From positions 1-64,000 of the forward strand of contig NZ_JAFHKT010000128.1 of NCBI RefSeq assembly GCF_017052465.1: 64,000 bases of DNA. Direction: 5' to 3'. Positions within the stretch are counted from its first letter, which is position 1; every line of letters begins with the position of its first letter. Under the pieces are notes generated by a model. The model was not told the DNA's origin. It did not search any database and was given only the letters and a program-made list of their open reading frames with translations. Positions 39,842 to 47,773 of the stretch are shown here, in pieces. The DNA is from Arthrobacter pascens. Its GTDB lineage: Bacteria > Actinomycetota > Actinomycetes > Actinomycetales > Micrococcaceae. The position numbers were made by a program, and so were the translations under genes.

Positions 39842-40774
39842 ATGGTCCTGACTCTAGGAATCATCCTCCTGATAGCCGCCATCGCCGTTGCAGGCGTGGC
39901 AGTGGTGATCCCCCGCACCCCCACTGTGCCGCTGGACCGCCGTCGGCCGTTCCGCACAGAGCCAGACTCGCAGCTGACGCGCTTTGCCGGATCAGCCGTC
40001 CAGGGCATCGAGCGTTTCCTTGCCAAGCGGAATTTCCGCTTCTTCAACCGGGAAACTCTCGAAAACGCGGGGCTACGCGTGAGCCAGGCAGATTTTCTGC
40101 TCCTGGTGATTATCGGCGCCTTTGTGGGCGGCCTGGTGGGTCTGGTGGTTGCCGGACCCTTGCTGGCCATTCTCCTGATGATCGCGGCACCGTTTGTGGG
40201 CAACCTTGTGCTAAGGGTCCTCACGGGCAAAAGGCGGACCAAGTTTGGTGACCAGCTGGGCGATACGCTGCAATTGCTCTCCGGCAGCCTCCGCGCCGGC
40301 CACAGTATCCTGCGGGCCATCGATGCCGCCGCCAACGAATCGCAAGCTCCGACTTCCGAGGAAATGCGCCGGGTGGTTTCGGAGACGAGCCTCGGCCGGG
40401 ACCTGCTGGTTTCGCTGAACGATACCGCTGAACGCATGCAGAATGAGGACTTCGTTTGGATTTCCCAGGCCATCCAGATCAACCGCGAAGTGGGCGGCAA
40501 CCTGGCTGAGGTCCTCGACCAGGTCAACGAAACCATCCGCGAGCGCAACGAGATCAAGGGCCATATAAAGTCCCTCGCCGCCGAAGGGAAATTCTCCGCC
40601 TACATCCTCATGGCCCTTCCCATTGGAATCGTGGCCATGCTCATGGTGGTCAGCCCGGGTTACATGGACAAGATGGTTTCCACAGTCCTGGGCTGGATCA
40701 TGATCGTTGCCTCGGTCATCCTGATGACCATCGGTGGTCTCTGGATGCGCAAAATCATCGACCTGAAGTTCTGA
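39842..40774 (+). CDS. tadB: TadB-like pilus membrane protein (locus 2)
   Basis: 310 residues with five hydrophobic segments and the T2SSF domain (LLSGSLRAGHSILRAIDAAANE; IQINREVGGNLAEVLDQVNETIRER). It lacks the serine run of the locus-1 copy. It starts five bases after cpaF2 and ends seven bases before tadC2, so the locus is transcribed as a unit. Confidence 0.92.
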   Translation: MVLTLGIILLIAAIAVAGVAVVIPRTPTVPLDRRRPFRTEPDSQLTRFAGSAVQGIERFLAKRNFRFFNRETLENAGLRVSQADFLLLVIIGAFVGGLVGLVVAGPLLAILLMIAAPFVGNLVLRVLTGKRRTKFGDQLGDTLQLLSGSLRAGHSILRAIDAAANESQAPTSEEMRRVVSETSLGRDLLVSLNDTAERMQNEDFVWISQAIQINREVGGNLAEVLDQVNETIRERNEIKGHIKSLAAEGKFSAYILMALPIGIVAMLMVVSPGYMDKMVSTVLGWIMIVASVILMTIGGLWMRKIIDLKF

Positions 40775-40781
40775 GGCGGCC

Positions 40782-41666
40782 ATGGATCCCTTGATTCTCC
40801 TTTCCCTTCTCCTGGTCTGCCTGCCGCTCGGCTACCTTGCGTGGACCCTGCTCTCCACCGACAAGAAGGGCCAGGCGATTGCCCGCGACATCCTGTCCAG
40901 GGGGACCCACCGGGCCGAAGTGGAGAAGAAAGTCAGCAGAGGTCTGCTGGACAAGATCGGTCACCGCCTCACCCCCGCTGGCTATGTGCAGAAAATTGAT
41001 CGCCTCCTGTCGCTCGCCGGCCGGCCGGCAAACCTTCCGCTGGGCCGCGTGCTGGCCGCTAAACCCGCCCTGGGCCTGGTGGGTGGACTGGTGGGGCTAT
41101 GGCTGAGTTCAGTCGGAACGACGCCCATCATGAAACTCGTCGGCATCTTCGTCCTGTTTCTTGGCTATTTCATTCCCGATCTGCTGCTCTACAGCAAGGG
41201 CCAAGAGCGGCAGAAGGCCATGCAGCTGGAGCTAGCCAACACCCTGGACCAGATGCTCATTTCCGTAGAGGCGGGCCTTGGCTTCGAGGGAGCAATGGCC
41301 CGGGCAGGCGAGAACGGCAAAGGCCCGCTGGCAGAGGAACTGGTCCGGACGCTGCAGGACATGCAGGTGGGCCGCAGCCGCCGCGAGTCGTATCTCGCGC
41401 TGGCCGAGCGTACTAACATCCCCGAACTGCGGAGCTTCGTCCAAGCAGTAGTCCAGGCCGACACCTATGGCATCGCCATCAGCCGTGTCCTCCGTGTGCA
41501 AGCCAAGGTGATGCGGGTGAAGCGGCGCCAGCGGGCCGAAGAGAAGGCCATGAAACTGCCCGTTATGATCCTCTTTCCGCTGCTGTTCTTTATCTTCCCG
41601 GTCCTGTTCATCGCCATCCTGGGACCCGCCGTCATTAACACCATCGAAACCTTCAGCGGCCAGTAG
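40782..41666 (+). CDS. tadC: TadC-like pilus membrane protein (locus 2)
   Basis: 294 residues. Signature segments are LANTLDQMLISVEAGLGFEGAMARAGENG, RTLQDMQVGRSRRESYLALAERTNIP and RRQRAEEKAMKLPVMILFPLLFF. ATG 40782 has GGCGG upstream. It ends locus 2; no strong terminator is seen in the 106 bases before the HPt-like gene, so read-through into that gene is possible. Confidence 0.92.
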   Translation: MDPLILLSLLLVCLPLGYLAWTLLSTDKKGQAIARDILSRGTHRAEVEKKVSRGLLDKIGHRLTPAGYVQKIDRLLSLAGRPANLPLGRVLAAKPALGLVGGLVGLWLSSVGTTPIMKLVGIFVLFLGYFIPDLLLYSKGQERQKAMQLELANTLDQMLISVEAGLGFEGAMARAGENGKGPLAEELVRTLQDMQVGRSRRESYLALAERTNIPELRSFVQAVVQADTYGIAISRVLRVQAKVMRVKRRQRAEEKAMKLPVMILFPLLFFIFPVLFIAILGPAVINTIETFSGQ

Positions 41667-41772
41667 GGTCGGAATGCCGCAGGTTTTCCGCGCACCACAA
41701 GGAACGCGCAGGGTTTGCACAGGATCCAAGTTGGATCAGGCTTTTCCCAAGGTCAGAAAGTAGCCTTAACAC

Positions 41773-42225
41773 ATGTCTAGTTCAGGGTCCAGCACAAGCG
41801 ACGGCGGCGCCAACGGCGTCTGCCTGCCTGGTCCCGGGGCTGCCGCACAGGACGAACCGGAACAGGCGGACGGGCTCCCCATCCTCGATCTCACGGTCCT
41901 TCGCGAACTGGAGGAGGACATGGGCGGCAGCGGCGTGGCCCGCGCGTTCGCCAAGGACTACATCGGCATCTGGGAGAAGCGGCTGGCGTACCTGCAGCAC
42001 TCAATCGCAGAGAACGATCCGGAACTCGCGATGGATGCGGTCCTGAGCCTGAAGAACTCCGCGTTCATGGTGGGCGGGTCGCGTCTCGCCAGTCTGGCTG
42101 TGGAATCGGAGCGCCTCATCAGGGCCGCTGACCTCCCCGCAGTACGGAGGCTGTTGCCCGTCATTGCTGAGACGGGCGCGCAGACCGTCGCCGCGCTGAA
42201 GCGAAGCTACCTGCGGGGACACTAG
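41773..42225 (+). CDS. HPt-like protein lacking the phospho-histidine
   Basis: 150 residues. After a Ser/Gly-rich start, residues 38 to 145 fit the four-helix histidine phosphotransfer fold (LRELEEDMGGSGVARAFAKDY; RLASLAVESERLIRAADL). The family motif AHxLKGSS appears here as AVLSLKNSA, so the His that carries phosphate is Leu91. It follows tadC2 by about 100 bases on the same strand and may be co-transcribed. It could be a binding partner or sink rather than a phosphotransfer protein. No clear ribosome site precedes ATG 41773. Confidence 0.75.
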   Translation: MSSSGSSTSDGGANGVCLPGPGAAAQDEPEQADGLPILDLTVLRELEEDMGGSGVARAFAKDYIGIWEKRLAYLQHSIAENDPELAMDAVLSLKNSAFMVGGSRLASLAVESERLIRAADLPAVRRLLPVIAETGAQTVAALKRSYLRGH

Positions 42226-42320
42226 GGCGTGTCTCCTAAGCGGCCAGCGAGATGATGAGTGCCCGGAGGACGGCTCCACCATGGTAGGCGAGAGCGAGTA
42301 TGTCGTAGCGAGCGCTGCCC
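42226..42320 (-). pseudogene. Remnant of a transposase C-terminus (IS5-like)
   Basis: On the minus strand, bases 42318 to 42236 encode GSARYDILALAYHGGAVLRA, then LIISLAA and a stop. The RYDxLAxxYxGGAVLRA pattern is that of the end of IS5-family transposases. Directly after the stop comes the end-like sequence ttaggagacacgcc. No upstream part of the gene or other end was found, so this is a decayed fragment. Confidence 0.55.
42227..42239. repeat. Direct repeat gcgtgtctcctaa, left copy (IS-end-like)
   Basis: The 13-base sequence gcgtgtctcctaa recurs in the same orientation at 43536-43548. This copy borders the transposase remnant, so it is probably an insertion sequence terminal repeat. Confidence 0.6.
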
Positions 42321-42399
42321 GCCGGGGAATTCCGGCTGGAAATGACTACTGACATCACCCGCAAATCATGGGGCACCTACAGCTTCAAAGGGGCACTAA

Positions 42400-43503
42400 A
42401 TGGATGAACGCTCTGGCATCACTATTGACTCGGTAAAAATCCGACAAGTGAACGCCGACGCGACATTCACTCAGGGTTTCTTGTGCGCGCCCTCACCCGC
42501 AAGTCACCAGCCGTCAACTCCTGACATCGACGCCGCGATCGCTGAGATCAGGATGCCTGACTACTCCGACCAGAGGTTCCACGCAGTTGAAGTGAGCCAG
42601 GGAACGGCAATTTACATCTTTCCCGTGAGCTCCCCCAACCATGCTGTCGAGGTTGCGGGGATGATTGCCGAAGCAGTTGCTGCGTTGGGCTTCACGGGAA
42701 CCATCACGGCCTGCTCGGACAAACTCGGGCCCAGGCCGCGGACGGGGCGCTACGCCTACAGCGCGGCCATCTGTGCCGTTGACGCTGCCGTAGACAACAG
42801 CATGACCCCGCTCCACTTTCGATCAGTCAAGAACAATTGGGACAGCTGGGCGGTCGAAAGCGCCGCGTTCAAGGACATCGTGGATCTGCTCGCCGGCTGG
42901 GCCAAGACCCATACCAGTGGAGCCATCCTCGCAGGGCTCCACTTCACGATGTCCCGATGCGAACCGCACCAGGTAGCGGAGGTCATCTCGCGCTGCTGTG
43001 AAGACATCGGGTGGGCGGAACTTCTCTTCCCCACAGCCAACGGTGACTGGTACGTCCTGTTCTCGGGTGAGGGGTGGATCCTGCCTGGCACCGAAATCAA
43101 AGCTGGAAGGGCCGACGCCCTGGAGCCGCTGGCGCGGCTGCTCAAAGACATGGCACCGCTTTACGACTATGCGGCCGTCGCCAGGGTACATTTCGGGCTC
43201 GTCACCCCGGGGAGCGTGATGAGCCAGTGGGGGCTCCATTCGCCCGACGATCCCGAGCTGACCGCAAACCACGCGGCGATGAGGAGTTCAGTGCCGGGCA
43301 TCTTCGCCGTCCAGGTCCTCGGCACGGGACATGCCGACCTGCGGCCTGAGGGCTTCTGGCAGGTCACACCATTCAACTCAGGACGACGGATGTTCACCGC
43401 GCCGAACCCCGATGACTGGTGGACATCGACTAAGCATTTTCCCGCAGTGGGTTTTCACGCCCTAATGGAAGCTAACAAAGCCCTCCTGTTCAAGTGGACC
43501 TGA
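42400..43503 (+). CDS. Unrecognised 367-residue protein
   Basis: I do not recognise a family. ATG 42400 has AAAGGGG seven bases upstream, so it looks like a real gene. No signal peptide or membrane helix is seen; it appears soluble and globular, with six Cys and many Trp/His (for example NNWDSWAVES, HFTMSRCEPHQ, RCCEDIGWAELLFP, NPDDWWTSTKHFPAVGF). The middle and C-terminal parts may each be an alpha/beta unit. It is isolated: IS-end-like direct repeats lie on both sides (42227 and 43536), so it may be a cargo gene that came in with an insertion sequence. Confidence 0.75.
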   Translation: MDERSGITIDSVKIRQVNADATFTQGFLCAPSPASHQPSTPDIDAAIAEIRMPDYSDQRFHAVEVSQGTAIYIFPVSSPNHAVEVAGMIAEAVAALGFTGTITACSDKLGPRPRTGRYAYSAAICAVDAAVDNSMTPLHFRSVKNNWDSWAVESAAFKDIVDLLAGWAKTHTSGAILAGLHFTMSRCEPHQVAEVISRCCEDIGWAELLFPTANGDWYVLFSGEGWILPGTEIKAGRADALEPLARLLKDMAPLYDYAAVARVHFGLVTPGSVMSQWGLHSPDDPELTANHAAMRSSVPGIFAVQVLGTGHADLRPEGFWQVTPFNSGRRMFTAPNPDDWWTSTKHFPAVGFHALMEANKALLFKWT

Positions 43504-43535
43504 CGACCTAAGAAAGCTGTGCCAAGGCGGCTGGA

Positions 43536-43548
43536 GCGTGTCTCCTAA
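43536..43548. repeat. Direct repeat gcgtgtctcctaa, right copy (IS-end-like)
   Basis: Identical 13 bases to 42227-42239, same orientation, 1309 bases apart, between the unrecognised gene and the response regulator. No transposase code is evident to its right before the regulator stop at 43613. Confidence 0.55.
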
Positions 43549-43612
43549 ATCCTTGAGTGGTGGTCAGGGATGCTTGATGGGCGTCTCGTACGTACGGAAT
43601 TCATGCGCAGTC

Positions 43613-44398
43613 CTACTCCGCCCGCTTCGGCGCCAGCCGGTACCCCACACCGCGGACTGTGACGAGCCAGCGCGGGTCCGCCGGATCCTCATGGAGCTTC
43701 CGCCGCAGGTTTCCGATGTGGACCTCGACGGCCCGCTCGTCAGCCTCGCTGATGTACGTGTCCTCGCCGTAGTATTCCCCGCGGACCACACGGACCAGAT
43801 CAGCCCGTGTGCGCACGGCCCCGGTTCCCCTCAACAGTTCCTGCAGCAGATCAAACTCGCTGCGGGTCAATCCCAGCGGAGTGCCGCGAAGGGCGACAGT
43901 CCGGGTTTCCATGTCCAGCGCCAGGCCATTGTGCTGGAGCACCTTGCCGCGGCGCACGGTGGTAGCGCCACCCGCGCCACCGACACCGGACGACAGCACC
44001 GGCACATCAGCGTCACCAGCCGCGCCCTGCCGGGGCCGGCGCATCATCGCGGTGATGCGGGCACGCAGCTCACGGGGCCTGAACGGCTTGGTAATGTAGT
44101 CGTCCGCGCCGCCCTGAAGCGCCGTGATCGTGTCCAGTTCCTCGTCCCTGCCCGTGAGCATGACGACGTAGGCGTCACTGAACTGTCGGATTCTTCGTAG
44201 GACCTCAAAACCGTCTATATCCGGAAGTCCCACGTCAAGCGTGATCACATTGACCCGCTGTTGACGGGCTACGTCAACACCATCACGTCCCGTGGCTGCT
44301 GAGTGCACCTCGAAGCCAGCCTGCTGAAGGACCGCGTCAAGCAGATTGCGGACGTCGTCGTCATCCTCAATCACCACGGCCACGCCAAGTTCGCCCAC
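43613..44398 (-). CDS. OmpR-type response regulator
   Basis: A 261-residue transcription regulator. The receiver domain is complete: acidic pocket EDDDD at residues 11-15, phospho-acceptor Asp55 in VITLDVGLPD, Thr82 in VVMLTGRDEE and Lys104 in DDYITKPFRPRE. A Gly-rich linker leads to a winged-helix DNA-binding domain (RSEFDLLQELLRG; VEVHIGNLRRKLHED; VRGVGYRLAPKR). Start is GTG. It is divergent from the sensor kinase at 44648, the most likely partner. It aligns without gaps over the receiver to the regulator at 46927. Confidence 0.93.
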   Translation of the reverse strand: MGELGVAVVIEDDDDVRNLLDAVLQQAGFEVHSAATGRDGVDVARQQRVNVITLDVGLPDIDGFEVLRRIRQFSDAYVVMLTGRDEELDTITALQGGADDYITKPFRPRELRARITAMMRRPRQGAAGDADVPVLSSGVGGAGGATTVRRGKVLQHNGLALDMETRTVALRGTPLGLTRSEFDLLQELLRGTGAVRTRADLVRVVRGEYYGEDTYISEADERAVEVHIGNLRRKLHEDPADPRWLVTVRGVGYRLAPKRAE

Positions 44399-44647
44399 GA
44401 CTACCCCATATCAGGCAAAACCACCGCACCGCCCAGCGCAATGCGGAAAGTACTACCTGATTACATAGGCTACAACGTCTACGGGACCAGACAACCTAAA
44501 TTGTGCATATGTTTTGCAAGCAACACTCAGCAACCAGTTGGGACTGCCGACGCAGAAGAATTGGCGTGCATAATGGCACCATGGGTGGGGACAAAATAAT
44601 ACGGTCTCACGTTTCGATAATCGACCCTAAGGGCGGGGGCTGCGCCC

Positions 44648-46309
44648 ATGGGTGAACACGTGCTGGTCCGTGACACTGACCGCTTTTTCAGACGGCTTAA
44701 GCCGAGAGTCCAGGTGGCGCTTTGCCAGCTGCCGGTAACGCTCATTCTTGCTGCCATGGCCATTGCGGCGCCTGCGGTATGGCCCACGCTGATCGAGAAT
44801 CCCGTCTTTATTGCATCCATAGTCCTGATGGGCGCCTTGTTCCTGGCGTGCTTCCTGGTTCCCTGGGAGCGCCTTCCCGTCAACGCCTACTTGGTAATCC
44901 CGATTCTTGACCTCCTGGTAATCGGTCTCGCACGCAACGGCGCCGTTCCGGCCGTGGCCGGCCTCGGAGTGCTGGCCATATTCCCGGTGATTTGGCTGTC
45001 GGCATCAGGCTCCTTCGTGAAGACCAGCATTGTGCTCAGTTTCATTGGGCCCCTGCTCATCGGGCTGCCTTCACTGGTGCAAAAGTTTCCCAGAATTTCA
45101 CCTTCGGACATTGCCACTGCAATCCTCTTGCCCCTCATGATGCTGGCCGTCTCGCTGGCAATCCGGTTCGCGAGCGCCAATATCCGTGTACAGCGACGAC
45201 GGCTCGAAAGAAAGGATGCCGAACTCCGGGAACTGCTCATTCAAAGCAGGACGCGTGAAAGGCTTTTCAAAACCATCTTGGACGCCATCGACGTCGGCAT
45301 CGTCGCCGTCGACGCCAACGGCCATAAAGTGCTCGTCAACGATCAGCAAAAGGCGTTCCTGCAGGCCGCTTCTCCCGCAGGCGCGGCCGCGGAAATGCAG
45401 GAATCCGGGCAACTCATGTTCGGCCAGGACAAGGTCACGCCGCTGCCCGAGGATAAGCGACCGATCCGCCGGGCCGTTGCGGGCGAAACCTTTGCGAACT
45501 ATCTGGTGTGGCTCGGCCAGGGCAGCGCCCGGCGCGCCGTTTCCACGGCGGCCCGGATCATAAGGAACGACGACGGCGGGTTCAGCGGCGCCGTCGTCGT
45601 CTACAGCGATGTGACCGGGCTCGTGGAGGCGCTCTCCGCCAAGGAAGAACTGATCTCCAACGTCTCGCACGAATTCCGCAGCCCCCTCATGTCCGTGCTG
45701 GGCAACGTTGACTTGGTGCTGGACGAGGCTGAAGCCCTCTCATCGGCGGCAGTGCAAAGGCTGGAAGTGGTGCAGCGCAATGCCGAACGGCTCCTTTCGC
45801 TGGTCTCGGATCTGCTCGTCTCAGCCTCCACGGTGCTGGCGGTCCACGCGCGGAGGACAGACCTGGCCAGCCTCATCGACACGACCATCGGATCCGCGCA
45901 GGCACAGGCCGACGCATCCAATGTCTCCCTCAGCATCGACACCCCCGCACCCCTCTGGGCCCATGCCGATCCGCTCCGCATCTCCCAAGCCCTCGACAAC
46001 CTGGTATCCAATGCCATCAAATACTCTCCAGACGGCGGTGCCGTGACGGTCCGCGCCCGCACCAGTGAGGACTGGGTGCAGCTGCAGGTCCAGGACACCG
46101 GAATGGGCATCAGCGAAGAGGAAACCTCCCGGATCTTCACTCGGTTCTTCCGCACCCAGGCTGCGCGGCAGGCGGCAATCCCCGGGGTGGGTTTGGGCCT
46201 CTCGATCACGAAGACCATTGTGGAACGGCACGGCGGCGCCATCACATGCGTGAGCAAGCCCGGGGCGGGGACCACGTTCACCATGACCCTGCCCCGGGAA
46301 CATTCCTAG
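44648..46309 (+). CDS. Membrane sensor histidine kinase with PAS domain
   Basis: 553 residues. The first 180 hold about six membrane helices with short loops, so the input is probably in or near the membrane. A short coiled segment (RRRLERKDAELRELLIQSRTRERLF) leads to a PAS-like domain (ILDAIDVGIVAVDANGHKVLVNDQQ). The His-kinase core follows: H-box SNVSHEFRSPLMSVLGN with His341, N-box DNLVSNAIKYSPDGG, G boxes DTGMGISEEE and GVGLGLSITKTIVERHGG. All key residues are present. It is divergent from the OmpR-type regulator and near the tad loci. Confidence 0.92.
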   Translation: MGEHVLVRDTDRFFRRLKPRVQVALCQLPVTLILAAMAIAAPAVWPTLIENPVFIASIVLMGALFLACFLVPWERLPVNAYLVIPILDLLVIGLARNGAVPAVAGLGVLAIFPVIWLSASGSFVKTSIVLSFIGPLLIGLPSLVQKFPRISPSDIATAILLPLMMLAVSLAIRFASANIRVQRRRLERKDAELRELLIQSRTRERLFKTILDAIDVGIVAVDANGHKVLVNDQQKAFLQAASPAGAAAEMQESGQLMFGQDKVTPLPEDKRPIRRAVAGETFANYLVWLGQGSARRAVSTAARIIRNDDGGFSGAVVVYSDVTGLVEALSAKEELISNVSHEFRSPLMSVLGNVDLVLDEAEALSSAAVQRLEVVQRNAERLLSLVSDLLVSASTVLAVHARRTDLASLIDTTIGSAQAQADASNVSLSIDTPAPLWAHADPLRISQALDNLVSNAIKYSPDGGAVTVRARTSEDWVQLQVQDTGMGISEEETSRIFTRFFRTQAARQAAIPGVGLGLSITKTIVERHGGAITCVSKPGAGTTFTMTLPREHS

Positions 46310-46355
46310 GGAGACTGGGCCGAACCTGTGGGCCGGGCACCTAATCCAGGCGCAC

Positions 46356-46838
46356 CTAATCCAGCGGCAGTGTGACGTTCACGCACGTTCCTGCCGCGGA
46401 CGAGTCGACCGTCATGTGGCCGCCGGCTGTTTCCACGGCGAGCCGCATGAGCCGCAGCCCCATCCCGGAATGCCTGCCCTGGGTTGCTGCCTCGGCATCG
46501 AACCCTGCGCCGTCGTCGGTCACTTTGAGCTGCACCTCATGGCAGAGGGCGGGGTGGCTGAGGCAGCCCAACCGAATCGTCACCGCCGAGGCATTGGCGA
46601 ATTTGTACACGTTGCTGAGGAGCTCCTGGGCCGCCCGGTACAGGAGGGTGGCACACTTCCGGTCCACCTCCATCCCGTGGTGCGGAGCCTCCAGGTGAAC
46701 CACGGTCCCGCGCTCGCGCAGCGGAAGGGTCAAGCGGTCAATCGCCCCCGCGACGCCAAGCGCATAGAAATCGACCGGATGCGTATCGGTAAGAACGCCA
46801 CGGACTGCAACAACCTCGTCGCTTGATACTGATTTCAT
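46356..46838 (-). CDS. Stand-alone histidine-kinase-type ATPase domain
   Basis: 160 residues showing a NarX-like HATPase fold: QELLSNVYKFANASAVTIRL (N box, with Phe where the relatives have His), VTDDGAGFDAEAA (G1 box) and GMGLRLMRLAVETAGGHM (G2 box). There is no dimerisation/phospho-His domain, sensor or helix; the 60 residues before the N box resemble the end of a linker. It could be a serine-kinase-like regulator or a fragment of a larger kinase. The stop codon region is duplicated in tandem (46337-46365). It precedes, on the same strand, nothing; the regulator at 46927 lies upstream of it, 88 bases away. Confidence 0.8.
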   Translation of the reverse strand: MKSVSSDEVVAVRGVLTDTHPVDFYALGVAGAIDRLTLPLRERGTVVHLEAPHHGMEVDRKCATLLYRAAQELLSNVYKFANASAVTIRLGCLSHPALCHEVQLKVTDDGAGFDAEAATQGRHSGMGLRLMRLAVETAGGHMTVDSSAAGTCVNVTLPLD

Positions 46839-46926
46839 GATTCAACGGTGCGCCTGCACCCTTGGCATTTTCTTAGGGTTTTCCCAGCCACTCCCCCGTT
46901 TGCAGGGGGGACGATCCACCCCCGCC

Positions 46927-47667
46927 CTAGGTGAGGGTGTATCCCAGGCCGCGGACCGTCTTGAGCCACTTCGGCGACCGCGCGTCGTCCCCGAGTTTTC
47001 GGCGCAGGTTGCCGATATGGACCTCTATGACGCGGTCCGTGTCGACTTTCCGGGGGCGTCCCGGTCCCAGGTCCTCAAGCTGCAGGTGGCGGGCCAGTTC
47101 TGCCTTCGTCACCACGCGCTTCCCCTGCTCCAGAATAATCAGGAGCAGGTCGAACTCTGTCTTGGTAAGCTCCAGCGTCCGGCCCGCCAGTCGCACAGAA
47201 CGGGCGACGGCGTCGACCTCCAGGCCGTTGTGCTCCAGGCACCGTGTCACTGCTTCCGCAACGGTTTCAGAAAGTTCACGATGTTCCGGCCGCAGTTGCC
47301 GCGGCCGGCGCAGCATCCCGTCAACGCGCACCCGGAGTTCCCGGGGCCGGAGAGGCGTGACCAGATAGTCGTCCGCCCCGGCGTCAAAGGCCTGCACCGT
47401 CGCCGCAAGATCACTGCTGGCACTGACTACCAGCAGGTACGCATGGCTGAACTCGCGGATGCGCCGCGCCACCTCAAGGCCGTCCGCATCCGGCAGCACG
47501 GCATTCAGCGTGACGGTATCCGGCTGCTTGGCGCGGACCAGCGCCAGCCCGGCCTCGCCGTTGTCGGAGCAATGCACCTCGAACCCGGCCTCACCAAGAG
47601 TCGCGCACAGCAAGGCGCAGACTTCCTGATCCTGCTCGATAACCACAACAACGCGGCGGTCATTCAT
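46927..47667 (-). CDS. OmpR-type regulator with degenerate receiver
   Basis: 246 residues. The DNA-binding winged helix is intact (KTEFDLLLIILEQG; EVHIGNLRRKLGDDARSPKWLKTVRGLGYTLT). In the receiver the usual phospho-Asp is Asn55 (VTLNAVLPDADG), the conserved Lys is Thr104 (DDYLVTPLRP), the Thr/Ser switch is Ser82, and one of the acidic pocket residues is Gln12. It should not be switched by normal phosphorylation. ATG 47667 has AGGGGG six bases ahead. It is a paralogue of the regulator at 43613 and probably shares its type of target. Confidence 0.9.
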   Translation of the reverse strand: MNDRRVVVVIEQDQEVCALLCATLGEAGFEVHCSDNGEAGLALVRAKQPDTVTLNAVLPDADGLEVARRIREFSHAYLLVVSASSDLAATVQAFDAGADDYLVTPLRPRELRVRVDGMLRRPRQLRPEHRELSETVAEAVTRCLEHNGLEVDAVARSVRLAGRTLELTKTEFDLLLIILEQGKRVVTKAELARHLQLEDLGPGRPRKVDTDRVIEVHIGNLRRKLGDDARSPKWLKTVRGLGYTLT

Positions 47668-47773
47668 CCCTTACCCCCTGTAAGGACTACATGTCTCAAC
47701 ACTGCCTCCCAGCCTACTGGCATCCGGCCGGGAACTGAGGCAGGGCCCTCAGAACGGGGATTAATGTAAGGAC

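Noticed and set aside
43549..43612. Second transposase remnant beside the right-hand repeat
   Set aside because: No frame on either strand of this short stretch resembles a transposase; only the 13-base repeat supports an IS end.
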